A DNA stretch of 64,000 nt from an uncultured Oleispira sp. (GTDB lineage Bacteria > Pseudomonadota > Gammaproteobacteria > Pseudomonadales > Oceanobacteraceae), in contig CAJXUD010000001.1 in the NCBI GenBank assembly GCA_913061415.1, forward strand, positions 124,001 to 188,000. The letters run 5' to 3'. Positions 35,930 through 45,071 of the stretch are shown here, in pieces. The stretch's first letter is position 1. Each line of letters opens with the position of its first letter. The notes below the pieces were generated by a model. It searched no databases. It saw nothing but the letters and a program-made list of their open reading frames with translations, and was not told the DNA's origin. Both the position numbers and the translations under genes were made by a program.

Positions 35930-36946
35930 TTAATATTGTGCTTCTCTATGGCGCATAAGTTTAAGGAAATATTCCATCGGATCTTTTATCGTCGTGACTA
36001 ATGCCGCCATAGGGTCTTTAGCAATCGCTTCTGCTTGATGTTGCTGAGTCGTTAAGCGGCTTAACCAAAAACGCAACGCCGCTGCACGTAAACACATCCC
36101 CCATGCTTGCTGCTCTAACTCGGTTAATTTACGTACCGATTGATAGCCTGTCATTAATGCGGGTAAATTTCCTTCTATCCAAGTGCCATTATCGTTAGCA
36201 CACCAGTCATTCGCCACAATGGCCAAATCAAATAGCCAAGCATCTTGGCAAGCGTTATAAATATCTAAAATAGCACCTAATGTATCGCCATCTTTTTCAT
36301 TATTAAATTCAGCGATTTCAAATAACGCATTATCGTGAAATAAATCACCATGAATTAAACCACGCGGCAAGCTGTACCAAAGTTCGGTATTCGATTCTTG
36401 AAATTCAACTTCATCCACCAGCACGTGCTGCTGCTCTTCGGTCAATAACGGCTCGTTTAATGGCCTTGTGGTTGCGCTTATCTGAATCAGTTTGCGTCCA
36501 ATTTCTGGCCACCACTGAAGGCCGCGATTATTTTCTTCCAGCGGTAAACCGTCGCCGGCTAAATGAAATTGCGCTAAAGCTTTTCCTATTTGCTGGCAAT
36601 GGTCTGCGGTTATTTTTTCAGGATGAGAGCCGGGTAAGCAAGGGCAAAGAATAGCAGGCTTGCTTTTTAGCTCATGTAAATAAAGCCCAGCATCATCTGC
36701 AATAGGGCCAGGAACAGGCACATTTTTTTCTGCTAAGTGGCGGCCTATTTTAATAAAGTTCTCAACTTCTTCTGCATTGTGATGCTCAAAGATCGTTAAT
36801 ACGTATTTTTTGCCGCCCACTTCAACAAAGAAATTAGTATTTTCAACACCTGCACTGATGCCTTGATGATTTTCATAATCACCTAAAGAAAATTGACTTA
36901 GGTAAGCAGCGACTTCTTTCGCTGAAAGATCAGTATAAACAGACAT
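35930..36946 (-). CDS. thrB: Homoserine kinase (APH-fold, Pseudomonas ThrB type)
   Basis: Phosphorylates homoserine in threonine synthesis. This is the choline/aminoglycoside kinase-fold version, not the GHMP kinase of E. coli: N-lobe AGVENTNFFVEV, catalytic LIHGDLFHDN (about 212-221) and metal-binding ILDIYNA (DFG-like, about 245). I start at ATG 36946 (338 residues), the family N-terminus being MSVYTDLS; a longer frame adds 16 residues. No strong ribosome site is visible. Next to the DUF2782 gene and polA, as in P. aeruginosa. Confidence 0.93.
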   Translation of the reverse strand: MSVYTDLSAKEVAAYLSQFSLGDYENHQGISAGVENTNFFVEVGGKKYVLTIFEHHNAEEVENFIKIGRHLAEKNVPVPGPIADDAGLYLHELKSKPAILCPCLPGSHPEKITADHCQQIGKALAQFHLAGDGLPLEENNRGLQWWPEIGRKLIQISATTRPLNEPLLTEEQQHVLVDEVEFQESNTELWYSLPRGLIHGDLFHDNALFEIAEFNNEKDGDTLGAILDIYNACQDAWLFDLAIVANDWCANDNGTWIEGNLPALMTGYQSVRKLTELEQQAWGMCLRAAALRFWLSRLTTQQHQAEAIAKDPMAALVTTIKDPMEYFLKLMRHREAQY

Positions 36947-37037
36947 GGATTTAGACTTACATTTTATAAAAAGAGGGAGAGTGACCTTAGCCACTCATAA
37001 GCGAATCGTTTTCTTGGCTTTTTTGCCAGTCGTATAA

Positions 37038-37325
37038 TTACCAGCGGAAAATAACCCAGCTTGGTACAGAAACGTCTGGCGCATCTGACTGAATATATTG
37101 ACCATCTTCGGCATTTTTAATATCAGAAGGTTTCAAATAATAAGGCTTACCATACTTAGGCACGACTTTAATTTCGACAATTTCACCACCGCGACGATAC
37201 TCATAAAAAGTCTTATCACCGTCGTTACGAATAACGACTTCTTCACTGTCTGTCCCTGCTGCATAAGCAGGGCCGCTAATCAGTGCAAAAGCACATGCGA
37301 AAGTCACAAGTAGGGTACGCATCAT
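37038..37325 (-). CDS. Exported DUF2782 protein
   Basis: A 95-residue protein with a signal peptide (about 1-22, ending in AYA) and a short beta-rich domain with the DUF2782 pattern (YEYRRGGEIVEIKVVPKYG, then YYLKP). Function unknown. It is found beside polA and thrB in many gammaproteobacteria. A second ATG directly follows the first, and GAGG lies upstream. Confidence 0.88.
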   Translation of the reverse strand: MMRTLLVTFACAFALISGPAYAAGTDSEEVVIRNDGDKTFYEYRRGGEIVEIKVVPKYGKPYYLKPSDIKNAEDGQYIQSDAPDVSVPSWVIFRW

Positions 37326-37451
37326 GGTAAGCTATGCCTCATTCAAATATTAAAAATCATCTCTATTACTATTGTACCCTTTTTACACCTCAGTGCACCG
37401 AGTAACGTATTTAGACCACTGAGTAAAAGAGAATCTGTTACGGATAATTTT

Positions 37452-40247
37452 ATGTCAGAATCTACAGTAAAGTCGGCATCAGCTCCGGCTATTTTAGTCG
37501 ATGGATCGTCCTACTTGTTCCGCGCATACCACGCGATGCCGCCACTGACCAACTCAGTCGGCCACCCAACAGGGGCGATTCGTGGTGTGATTAACATGAT
37601 GCGCAAGCTGCAAAAAGATTATCCGGCATCTCAAATTATCGTGATTTTTGATGCCAAGGGTAAAACCTTCCGCAACGACATGTACCCAGAATACAAAGCC
37701 AATCGCCCTGCTATGCCGGATGAGCTACGCGTTCAGATTCAGCCAATTCACGACATAATCAAAGCCATGGGCTTGCCATTACTAGTGATTGACGGTGTAG
37801 AAGCCGATGACGTGATTGGTACTTTGGCGGCGCAAGCCACTGAAGGTAAGCGTGACGTTATCATCTCGACCGGCGATAAAGACATGGCGCAACTGGTTAA
37901 CGAACACGTTAGTCTGATAAATACCATGACCGACACCTTTATGGATGTGGACGGCGTTATCGAGAAATTTGGCGTGCGCCCCGATCAAATCATCGATTAC
38001 CTGTCTTTGATGGGCGATAAGGTCGATAACATCCCAGGTGTTGAAAAGTGTGGCCCTAAAACCGCCGTTAAATGGTTAGACGCTTATGAAACTATGCAGG
38101 GCGTGATCGATAACGCCGATACGATGAAAGGAAAAATCGGTGAAAACCTGCGAGCGGCCATCGAATTTTTGCCACTATCGTACGAGCTGGCCACCATTAA
38201 GTGTGACGTAGCGCTAGAGCACAACTTGCCCGATATCGAAACGCAAGCGATTGATAAAGAAGCCCTTTTGGCATCGTTCAGCGAATTCGAATTTAAATCT
38301 TGGGTCACCGAGCTCGGTGGAAGTCTCGAAGAAAAATCGGCCACCGCTACTAAAAACGGTGCTAAAGATGATGCAACCGAAGCGGGTTCCTCTACAGCGT
38401 TACCAGTAGACGTGATTGAGACGGATTATCAGATCATTTTTGATCAAGCTCAGCTTGATGAGTGGTTGGCTAAATTAGAAGAGGCCGAGCTATTCGCCTT
38501 TGATACCGAGACAACGTCGTTAAATTACATGGAGGCGGAAATTGTTGGTTTCTCTTTCGCCATAGAAGCAGGCACCGCAGTTTATGTACCGCTGGCGCAC
38601 ATTGGCCCCGATACGCAATTAGAAGATGCTCCCACTCAACTGAATCGCGATGCTGTTTTAGCTCAGTTTAAACCTATTTTAGAAAGTGCAGACCACAAGA
38701 AAGTAGGCCAGCACTTAAAGTACGATGCCCACGTATTAGCGAATTACGGCATTGAGTTGAAAGGCATTCAGTTCGATACCATGCTGGAATCTTACATTCT
38801 TAACTCCGTCGCGACTCGCCACGATATGGACAGCTTAGCGTCGTATTATTTAGGCACTAAAACCACCAAGTTTGAAGAAGTGGCTGGCAAGGGCGCCAAG
38901 CAAATCACTTTTGATAACGTCGAAATTGCCATCGCTGGGCCTTACGCCGCCGAAGATGCTGACATCACCTTGCGTTTGCACCAAGTCCTTTGGGCGCAGT
39001 TGAATGAAAGTGACAAAGCCGATCTAAAGACGGTATTTGAAGAGATTGAATTACCGCTCGTGGAAGTATTAACCAAAATAGAAGCCAATGGTGCTTTGAT
39101 CGACCCTAATATTTTGCACGAGCAAAGCGGCCAACTAACCGCGCGCTTAGCCGAATTAGAACAACAAGCTCACGATGTCGCAGGGCAGGTCTTTAACCTA
39201 GGTTCGCCTAAGCAGCTAGCCGAAATCTTATTTGAAAAGCTTGAACTGCCGGTGGTTAAGAAAACACCCAAAGGCGCTCCGTCGACCGCCGAAGAGGTTT
39301 TGGTTCAGCTCGCCGAAGAATACGAACTGCCTAAGCTGATTTTAGAAAACCGCAGTTTGAGCAAGCTAAAATCAACCTATACCGACAAGCTACCCTTGAT
39401 GATCTGCAAGCGCACTGGCCGTTTGCATACCTCATACCACCAAGCAACCGCGGCAACTGGGCGCTTATCATCAACCGATCCAAATTTACAAAACATTCCG
39501 GTTAAAAGCGAAGAGGGCCGCCGTATTCGTAATGCCTTTATCGCACCCGAAGGCTATACCATGGTCGCGGCGGATTATAGCCAGATTGAATTACGCATCA
39601 TGGCACATCTGTCTAAAGATAACGGTTTATTAACCGCCTTTGCTAACGGTGTCGATGTGCATACGGCAACGGCCGCCGAAGTTTTTGGCGTAACGATTGA
39701 TAACGTCGAACCCAATATGCGCCGCAGCGCCAAGGCGATTAACTTCGGTTTAATCTACGGTATGTCCGCCTTTGGCCTAGCCAAACAATTAGGCGTAGGG
39801 CGTGGGCAAGCACAAGAATACGTTGATCTGTATTTTGAACGCTACCCTGGGGTGAAATCCTACATGGATAATACTCGCGCAGATGCGGCGGATGCCGGTT
39901 ACGTTGAAACCATCTTTGGTCGTCGCTTATACCTACCCGATATTAAGGCTAGAAGTGCGCAGCGCCGCCAGCATGCCGAACGTACAGCGATTAACGCGCC
40001 GATGCAGGGCACCGCGGCTGACATCATCAAAAAGGCCATGATCAAGGTCGCAGACTGGCTAGCAACACAAGAGTTTGATGCTCAGATGATTATGCAGGTA
40101 CACGATGAATTGGTATTAGAAGTGAAAACTGATCAGCTAGAAGCCTTCTCGGCCAAGCTAAAAGACATCATGGAGAATGCCGTTAAGATCGATGTGCCGC
40201 TGATTGTGGATGTGGGCTTTGGTAAAAACTGGGGTGAAGCGCATTAA
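37452..40247 (+). CDS. polA: DNA polymerase I
   Basis: A 931-residue repair and Okazaki-fragment polymerase with all three activities: 5'-3' exonuclease (residues 1 to about 290, with VDGSSYLFRAYHA and the YKANR and DDVIGT motifs), 3'-5' exonuclease (about 325-520, FAFDTETTS present and intact) and polymerase (about 525-931: motif A DYSQIELR, motif B RRSAKAINFGLIYG, motif C QVHDELVLE). Divergent from the DUF2782 gene and followed by a terminator 160 bases downstream that belongs to a possible small RNA. Confidence 0.98.
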   Translation: MSESTVKSASAPAILVDGSSYLFRAYHAMPPLTNSVGHPTGAIRGVINMMRKLQKDYPASQIIVIFDAKGKTFRNDMYPEYKANRPAMPDELRVQIQPIHDIIKAMGLPLLVIDGVEADDVIGTLAAQATEGKRDVIISTGDKDMAQLVNEHVSLINTMTDTFMDVDGVIEKFGVRPDQIIDYLSLMGDKVDNIPGVEKCGPKTAVKWLDAYETMQGVIDNADTMKGKIGENLRAAIEFLPLSYELATIKCDVALEHNLPDIETQAIDKEALLASFSEFEFKSWVTELGGSLEEKSATATKNGAKDDATEAGSSTALPVDVIETDYQIIFDQAQLDEWLAKLEEAELFAFDTETTSLNYMEAEIVGFSFAIEAGTAVYVPLAHIGPDTQLEDAPTQLNRDAVLAQFKPILESADHKKVGQHLKYDAHVLANYGIELKGIQFDTMLESYILNSVATRHDMDSLASYYLGTKTTKFEEVAGKGAKQITFDNVEIAIAGPYAAEDADITLRLHQVLWAQLNESDKADLKTVFEEIELPLVEVLTKIEANGALIDPNILHEQSGQLTARLAELEQQAHDVAGQVFNLGSPKQLAEILFEKLELPVVKKTPKGAPSTAEEVLVQLAEEYELPKLILENRSLSKLKSTYTDKLPLMICKRTGRLHTSYHQATAATGRLSSTDPNLQNIPVKSEEGRRIRNAFIAPEGYTMVAADYSQIELRIMAHLSKDNGLLTAFANGVDVHTATAAEVFGVTIDNVEPNMRRSAKAINFGLIYGMSAFGLAKQLGVGRGQAQEYVDLYFERYPGVKSYMDNTRADAADAGYVETIFGRRLYLPDIKARSAQRRQHAERTAINAPMQGTAADIIKKAMIKVADWLATQEFDAQMIMQVHDELVLEVKTDQLEAFSAKLKDIMENAVKIDVPLIVDVGFGKNWGEAH

Positions 40248-40299
40248 TTTAGCTTAATTCGAAGCTAAGTGGAATTATCGAAAAAGGGGGCTATAGTTA

Positions 40300-40450
40300 A
40301 TTTAGGTAGCCAATATATGCACTCCCTACCTCCAGTTAGGTCTAACGTTATGGCTAAATTTTAGCGGTAATGTCCCTTTCTTCGGTGATTCCCCAAAGAT
40401 CCGAAGCCTAGCCCGATTGATTCCCCCAATTATCAATCGGGCTCTTTTTT
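40300..40450 (+). ncRNA. Candidate small RNA downstream of polA (Spot 42/ErsA position)
   Basis: The gap after polA ends in a very strong terminator about 160 bases beyond the stop codon, too far to be a simple polA 3' end. A second stem (TTCGG / CCGAA, 40381-40405) lies before it, and both loops expose C-rich stretches (TTCCCCAA, TTCCCCCAA) suited to pairing with ribosome sites. A -10-like TATAGT at 40292-40297 could start the RNA near 40304. Spot 42 (E. coli) and ErsA (Pseudomonas) are encoded at this locus. The 5' end is uncertain. Confidence 0.5.
40410..40450 (+). terminator. Strong Rho-independent terminator
   Basis: AGCCCGATTGAT (40410-40421) pairs perfectly with ATCAATCGGGCT (40432-40443) around a C-rich 10-base loop, followed by C and six T. 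It ends the polA transcript, the candidate small RNA, or both. Confidence 0.93.
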
Positions 40451-40512
40451 GCCTACGATTTACCCTAGCTTCAATATGAGATGTTTTTCAATACCATACA
40501 AGCCTATAAATC

Positions 40513-41514
40513 TCAGCGAGGAAAAAGAACTTCATTTGTTTTACCTGAGTTAACTAATGCGGCCATTAAACTCAAATACGTTGCAGGGTCTTTTTCAATA
40601 AGACTTATTCTATCAACGTATTCGCAGGTGATTTCTTTAACGGCAAAATAAAGAAGATCTGCGCCTTTTAACTTATGACGTAAAATGTGCCAAAGCGTGG
40701 GGCAGTTTGTTTGTAACGCTCTACTCTCACTTGCGGCCAAATCAGCCCAGCCTTGCGCTTTTAATAAACCCAACAACACCCCGGGCGCAGTACCACGCGA
40801 TGCTTTTCTAAACTCAACTAAGTGCCTTTTTAGGCGCCACGTAGCAGCTGAAGATTGCATAAGCTTTTTAGTGATTATTTCAGCAACAACTACAGCTAAA
40901 GCAACACCCAGTTTTTTGCCTACCTGCTTAGAAATTATCTTCTTTGCTGGATCGTTTAACGCACTGATTGCAGCCTCGACATCAACCCGACTAAGCCCAG
41001 TGATAACTCCATGAGCAATCATTTTATAAATAAATTCTTCATCTATTTCAGAGTCTATTTTAAAAGCGCCATCCTCCAACATCGTTTCTAAAATAGATTC
41101 GGGCACAAGCCCTATATATTCATAAATAATTGCCATCACTAGCTTGGATACTGGATTATCAATAAAATCGATTTCAGTACTAACTACTTTCTCAAATACT
41201 TCCGTTAATAAGTTAAGAATTGCTATATTTTCAGAACCTACTTTTTTAAATTTTTCCTTTCCTGCTAGCCCAAGCCCTTCACCCGTTCTATTTACTCCAC
41301 CTGCAATTAACCCAACCTGCTTAAAGGTGGAGCTATAAGCTCCATCGACTAAGCCAGCAGTAATAGGAGATATTGAATTCAGGCTGCCTATAAACTCATT
41401 CATTGTGGTCAATTTTTCATTGCGCCTAAACGTTGGACCATGGCAAGAAAAATCGCAGTCATCCCATGCTTTATTATAAAACGATTGCCTCTCCATAATC
41501 GGTATATTCGCCAT
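40513..41514 (-). CDS. Unknown protein, probably the body of a frameshifted gene
   Basis: A 333-residue frame from ATG 41514. I recognise no family. Visible are an N-terminal polar part with two cysteines (DDCDFSCHGP), a Gly-rich stretch (about 50-75), hydrophobic segments around 115-125 and 210-225 (VGKKLGVALAVVVAEI) and a helical C-terminus. No ribosome site precedes any start of this frame. A short frame with a good ribosome site begins at 41587 and would join this one if the A7 tract at 41516-41522 were one base shorter, giving about 357 residues. It is AT-rich and follows two lipoprotein paralogues. A toxin or envelope role is speculation. Confidence 0.65.
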   Translation of the reverse strand: MANIPIMERQSFYNKAWDDCDFSCHGPTFRRNEKLTTMNEFIGSLNSISPITAGLVDGAYSSTFKQVGLIAGGVNRTGEGLGLAGKEKFKKVGSENIAILNLLTEVFEKVVSTEIDFIDNPVSKLVMAIIYEYIGLVPESILETMLEDGAFKIDSEIDEEFIYKMIAHGVITGLSRVDVEAAISALNDPAKKIISKQVGKKLGVALAVVVAEIITKKLMQSSAATWRLKRHLVEFRKASRGTAPGVLLGLLKAQGWADLAASESRALQTNCPTLWHILRHKLKGADLLYFAVKEITCEYVDRISLIEKDPATYLSLMAALVNSGKTNEVLFPR

Positions 41515-41587
41515 GTTTTTTTGCATTATACCCAACCAAGTATTTCTTTACACCAAGCTCACTAACAAGCATCCCATCGAATTCCAT
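41474..41587 (-). CDS. Short frame, likely the true 5' end of the frameshifted gene
   Basis: ATG 41587 has GGAG ten bases upstream, inside the last codons of the preceding lipoprotein gene, and encodes 37 residues (beginning MEFDGMLVSELGVKKYLVGY) before a stop. Its frame runs into a run of seven A (41516-41522). Removing one A continues directly into the 333-residue frame. So it is either a disrupted start, a phase-variable or slippage-dependent gene, or a sequencing error. Confidence 0.5.
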   Translation of the reverse strand: MEFDGMLVSELGVKKYLVGYNAKKHGEYTDYGEAIVL

Positions 41588-41590
41588 TTC

Positions 41591-42160
41591 TTATATCTCC
41601 GTATTATTACTAACTTTTTTAATTTCGAACCCTTCAAGAATGAAGTCCACCTTATTACTGTACCTGAGCGAAGGTGATTGTGAGTTAAAGGTAAAATACA
41701 CCACGTAATCTTGATATTCACCGCGCAGAGTTTCTATAAATACATGTAATGAATCAGGCTCAGGTACGATAAGTTCAGCATAAAGTCCTTCTCCAGAACT
41801 ACGCTCAGATATTCCATGCGTAACCCTAGCCGAGTCTCGCATCCTTTTGGTAGGAGTCTTGTCTAATACAGCGAATTTAAAGTATTCAGTAAATGAGGGG
41901 ATTAATAATGCGCTGTGCGGACCTTTAGGGTGTATCTCGATTGTAAGCGTATCTGTATATTCAGAAAGAACTGATATTGTTCTTATATAATCAGGCACTC
42001 CAATATCATCTATTACTTTCCACGTAACAGGTAATTTTAAAATCACGCCATCTTTAACATACGTTGTCGAATTAGCATTATTATTACTACAGCCATGAAA
42101 TAACACTGAAAATACAATTATTGCTGCAATACAGGCTGCTGATTTGATTTTTTTTATCAT
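41591..42160 (-). CDS. Putative lipoprotein, paralogue A
   Basis: A 189-residue protein with a lipobox (VLFHGC, Cys24). The mature part has no family I can name with certainty; its pattern (a strand-rich start KDGVILKLPVTWKV and a C-terminal FEIKKVS) is vaguely like DcrB/DUF1795 domains. It is strongly similar to the neighbouring paralogue from residue 80 on, less so before. It ends four bases before the start of the frameshifted gene, so the two are probably cotranscribed. Confidence 0.8.
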   Translation of the reverse strand: MIKKIKSAACIAAIIVFSVLFHGCSNNNANSTTYVKDGVILKLPVTWKVIDDIGVPDYIRTISVLSEYTDTLTIEIHPKGPHSALLIPSFTEYFKFAVLDKTPTKRMRDSARVTHGISERSSGEGLYAELIVPEPDSLHVFIETLRGEYQDYVVYFTFNSQSPSLRYSNKVDFILEGFEIKKVSNNTEI

Positions 42161-42355
42161 AACTAATGTTTATTCTATCTATTAATTTAAACCAAAAACT
42201 TGTCTTATTTTAACTCTAATTATTGATAATTAATTGCTCATTTTCTAATGATATATAAGTATTTTTATCCCCTATATACCTTACAAACTAACCATTGATT
42301 GCCATCAAAACTCATCTTTTTAGCTTCTATTTTCCGAGCTAATCAATATTATTTT

Positions 42356-42928
42356 TTACTTTGAACGATCTGAATAGCTACTAACTTTTTTAATTTCGAA
42401 CCCTTCAATAATTAAATCAACCTTATTGCTGTATCTGAGGGCAGGTGTTTGTGAACTAAAGGTAAAATACACCACGTAATCTTGATATTCAGCGCGCAGA
42501 GTTTCTATAAATACATGTAATGGATCAGGCTCAGGTACGATAAGTTCAGCATAAAGACCTTCTCCAAAACTACGCTCTACTATTCCATAGGTAATCCTAG
42601 CCGAGTCTTGCATCCTTTTTGTAGGAATCTTATCTAATACAATGCGTTTAAAATATTCAGTATACGGGGGGATTAATACTGCGCTATACGGGCCTCTAGG
42701 ATATATACTGAGTGTAAGCGTATCTCCATAATCAGAAAGAACTAATAATGTTCTTAAATTGTCAGACTCTCTAATATCATCTTTTACTTTCCACAAATCA
42801 GGTAATTTTAAGCTCAGGCCACTCTTCAAATATATGGCTGAAGTTAAGTGATCAGAGCTACAAGCTTGAATAGTAAAAGCTAATGAGAGAAATAGGGTAT
42901 TACGAAATACAGCCCTAAATAATCTCAT
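42356..42928 (-). CDS. Putative lipoprotein, paralogue B
   Basis: A 190-residue protein with a signal peptide ending in FTIQACSS (lipobox cysteine about 23). It is a tandem duplicate of the next gene: about 115 bases coding the central part differ at only a few positions, while the N-terminal third is clearly diverged. The ATG at 42928 is preceded by AAGGA and by an in-frame GTG. First gene of the three-gene AT-rich islet between engB and polA. The 195-base gap to paralogue A is AT-rich and without visible signals. Confidence 0.8.
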   Translation of the reverse strand: MRLFRAVFRNTLFLSLAFTIQACSSDHLTSAIYLKSGLSLKLPDLWKVKDDIRESDNLRTLLVLSDYGDTLTLSIYPRGPYSAVLIPPYTEYFKRIVLDKIPTKRMQDSARITYGIVERSFGEGLYAELIVPEPDPLHVFIETLRAEYQDYVVYFTFSSQTPALRYSNKVDLIIEGFEIKKVSSYSDRSK

Positions 42929-43078
42929 CACACCTCAATTCCTTTTATGTTCCATTCATAATATTTGCCATATTCTAACCAAAACGGTGTCTTACGACTG
43001 TAAGGCTTAATCATGACTTTTTAGCCATCTACTCGCCATAAGACGCCAGATATATCGGCTTAAAACTTTATTCAAGAC

Positions 43079-43114
43079 AAAAAAAAGCCCTTACCGCTTA
43101 AAGCAGTAAAGGCT
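43079..43114 (-). terminator. Terminator of engB
   Basis: On the minus strand AGCCTTTACTGC and GCGGTAAGGGCT form an imperfect stem with a short loop, followed by eight T. It lies about 20 bases past the engB stop codon. Confidence 0.85.
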
Positions 43115-43132
43115 ATTTTCAATAATCAACGA

Positions 43133-43822
43133 TTATTGCTCAGCAGGAGGCTCATTACCTTCGATGAACGGCGCATCTGCACCTTCGCTATCATCTTCAT
43201 GAAACTCGGTATTATCCATAAACCACTTAGTCAGATGTTTACGCAATTCTTTTACGCCATCGCCTTTCAATGATGAAAACATCTGCACAGTCGCTAAATC
43301 ACCCATATTGGCAACGGCTTTACGTACTTGCAGCATGGTTGCAGAGGCTGGGCCGCGCTTAAGCTTATCGGCTTTGGTTAGCAAAATGTGCAGAGGCATA
43401 TTCGATTCGTGTGCCCAATCGACCATTGTTTGGTCAAATTCAGTCATTGGATGACGAATATCCATCACTAAAACGAGGCCACGCAGACAATCGCGCTTAT
43501 CTAAATACGCGCCTAACTGCTTTTGCCACTCAATTTTGATCGCTTTTGGTACTTTTGCGAAGCCATAACCGGGCAAATCCACGAGTCGATAAGGCGTATC
43601 ATCAACTTGGAAAAAGTTAATTAACTGCGTTCGACCAGGGGTTTTACTGGTTCGAGCGAGTTTTGTCTGTTCGGTTAAGGCGTTAAGCGCACTCGACTTA
43701 CCAGCGTTTGAGCGGCCTGCAAAGGCAATCTCTACACCGTCCCATTGAGGGCATTGAGTGAACTTTGCGGCGCTTTGCATGAACCGAGTCTTGGTATAAA
43801 TCAATGTTTGTGCATTTAACAT
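43133..43822 (-). CDS. engB: Ribosome biogenesis GTPase EngB (YihA/YsxC)
   Basis: A 229-residue essential GTPase for 50S assembly. G1 [14 protein letters not shown] (about 31-44), G2 [10 protein letters not shown]3 DLPGYG (about 78-83), G4 LTKADK and the C-terminal basic helix are intact. An acidic tail of about 20 residues extends beyond the family core. Usually adjacent to polA; here three genes and a candidate small RNA lie between them. Confidence 0.96.
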   Translation of the reverse strand: MLNAQTLIYTKTRFMQSAAKFTQCPQWDGVEIAFAGRSNAGKSSALNALTEQTKLARTSKTPGRTQLINFFQVDDTPYRLVDLPGYGFAKVPKAIKIEWQKQLGAYLDKRDCLRGLVLVMDIRHPMTEFDQTMVDWAHESNMPLHILLTKADKLKRGPASATMLQVRKAVANMGDLATVQMFSSLKGDGVKELRKHLTKWFMDNTEFHEDDSEGADAPFIEGNEPPAEQ

Positions 43823-43956
43823 AAGGTAAACGTAATGACCGTAAGGAAATTAATGGTATATAATCATCGGCTTTTTAAATCCGGCAATGAATTGTATCAT
43901 AGTCGGGTGAATCAAAGCCGTGCATTTTTAATTAGCTCCCAATGAGGAATCTCAAT

Positions 43957-44253
43957 ATGAAAAAACTCGCGCTTCTTGCAACTATCGTTGCAGCGACTAG
44001 CTTTAATGCCAACGCGTTTGATGTTGACACTAAATATAAGCAAACTTGCAGTATATGCCACGGCATGGGTGTTGCTGGCGCTCCAAAAGCATTTGATAGT
44101 GCTGCTTGGGCTCCTCGCATGGCAACAGGCATGGACAAAATGGTTGCTAGTGTTAACAACGGTAAAGGCGCTATGCCACCAAAAGGTTTGTGTAATGATT
44201 GTACTGATGACCAGTACAAAGCATTAATCAACCATATGGCGACTAGCAAATAA
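43957..44253 (+). CDS. Monohaem cytochrome c5-like protein
   Basis: A 98-residue periplasmic cytochrome c. A signal peptide (about 1-20, ending ANA) is followed by the haem site CSICHG (about 31-36) and a methionine ligand in GAMPPKG (about 69). A second Cys pair (CNDC) occurs as in cytochrome c5. I start at ATG 43957 with GAGGA nine bases upstream. It lies 29 bases before the dihaem cytochrome gene and probably shares its transcript; both could carry electrons to a terminal oxidase. Confidence 0.93.
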   Translation: MKKLALLATIVAATSFNANAFDVDTKYKQTCSICHGMGVAGAPKAFDSAAWAPRMATGMDKMVASVNNGKGAMPPKGLCNDCTDDQYKALINHMATSK

Positions 44254-44282
44254 TTAATTTTTTATAAAAACTGGACCTGACG

Positions 44283-44882
44283 ATGAAAAAACTACTGATT
44301 AGCTTAATCGTTTCTGTTGGCCTCATGTCTGCTGCACAAGCAGGCGATGCGGTTGCAGGAAAAACCAAGGCAGCCACTTGTGGTGCCTGCCACGGCGCTG
44401 ACGGTAATAGCTTAGCCCCTAGCTTCCCTAAAATTGCTGGCCAAGGCGAGCGTTATTTAGTGAAGCAAATCACCGAGATTAAGAATGGTGACCGTCAGGT
44501 TCCTGAAATGCTAGGTTTCGTAATGGGCTTAAGCGAAACGGATATTGCCGATATCGCTGCGTATTACGCGGGTCAAACAGCGTCTAGTGGTGCTGCTGAT
44601 GCTGCACTAGTAGAAGCGGGCAAGCGTATTTTCTTAGGCGGAAACGAAGCAACGGGCGTTCCAGCTTGTATCGCTTGTCATAGCGCAGACGGTAAAGGTA
44701 TCGCAGCTGCAGGCTTCCCACGTGTGGCGGGTCAACATGCCACTTATACAGAGAAGCAATTAATGGATTTCTACAACGCTAAGCGTACTAACGACGCCAG
44801 CAATGTAATGCGTGATATTGCTTCACGTATGCATATGGATGAAATCAAAGCAGTTTCTAGCTACATCCAAGGTTTGAAATAA
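44283..44882 (+). CDS. Dihaem cytochrome c4
   Basis: A 199-residue periplasmic electron carrier with a signal peptide (about 1-20) and two tandem cytochrome c domains, each with a haem-binding motif (CGACHG at about 33, CIACHS at about 131) and a methionine-containing loop (MLGFVMG, and MRDIASRM). Cytochrome c4 passes electrons from the bc1 complex to cbb3-type oxidases in related bacteria. It is followed by a terminator and dsbA, an order conserved in Pseudomonas. Confidence 0.94.
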   Translation: MKKLLISLIVSVGLMSAAQAGDAVAGKTKAATCGACHGADGNSLAPSFPKIAGQGERYLVKQITEIKNGDRQVPEMLGFVMGLSETDIADIAAYYAGQTASSGAADAALVEAGKRIFLGGNEATGVPACIACHSADGKGIAAAGFPRVAGQHATYTEKQLMDFYNAKRTNDASNVMRDIASRMHMDEIKAVSSYIQGLK

Positions 44883-44950
44883 CCTAACTCACTGATTGAC
44901 AGCTTTCTTTTTGAGATCGCTCTTTTAAGGATTTAATTGTCATCTAGTGT

Positions 44951-44976
44951 AAAAAGCGGCTTAGGCCGCTTTTTTT
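44951..44976 (+). terminator. Terminator after the cytochrome genes
   Basis: AAAAAGCGGC and GCCGCTTTTT form a perfect 10-pair stem with a TTAG loop and a tail of T, 68 bases past the cytochrome c4 stop codon and before dsbA. Confidence 0.92.
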
Positions 44977-45071
44977 ATGCCTGGTATATCTACCTAAGGT
45001 GGAACCTTTATGCCACAATCATTGTCAATGACACTTATAAACACTTAATTTTAAATAATCTGGAGAACTCC

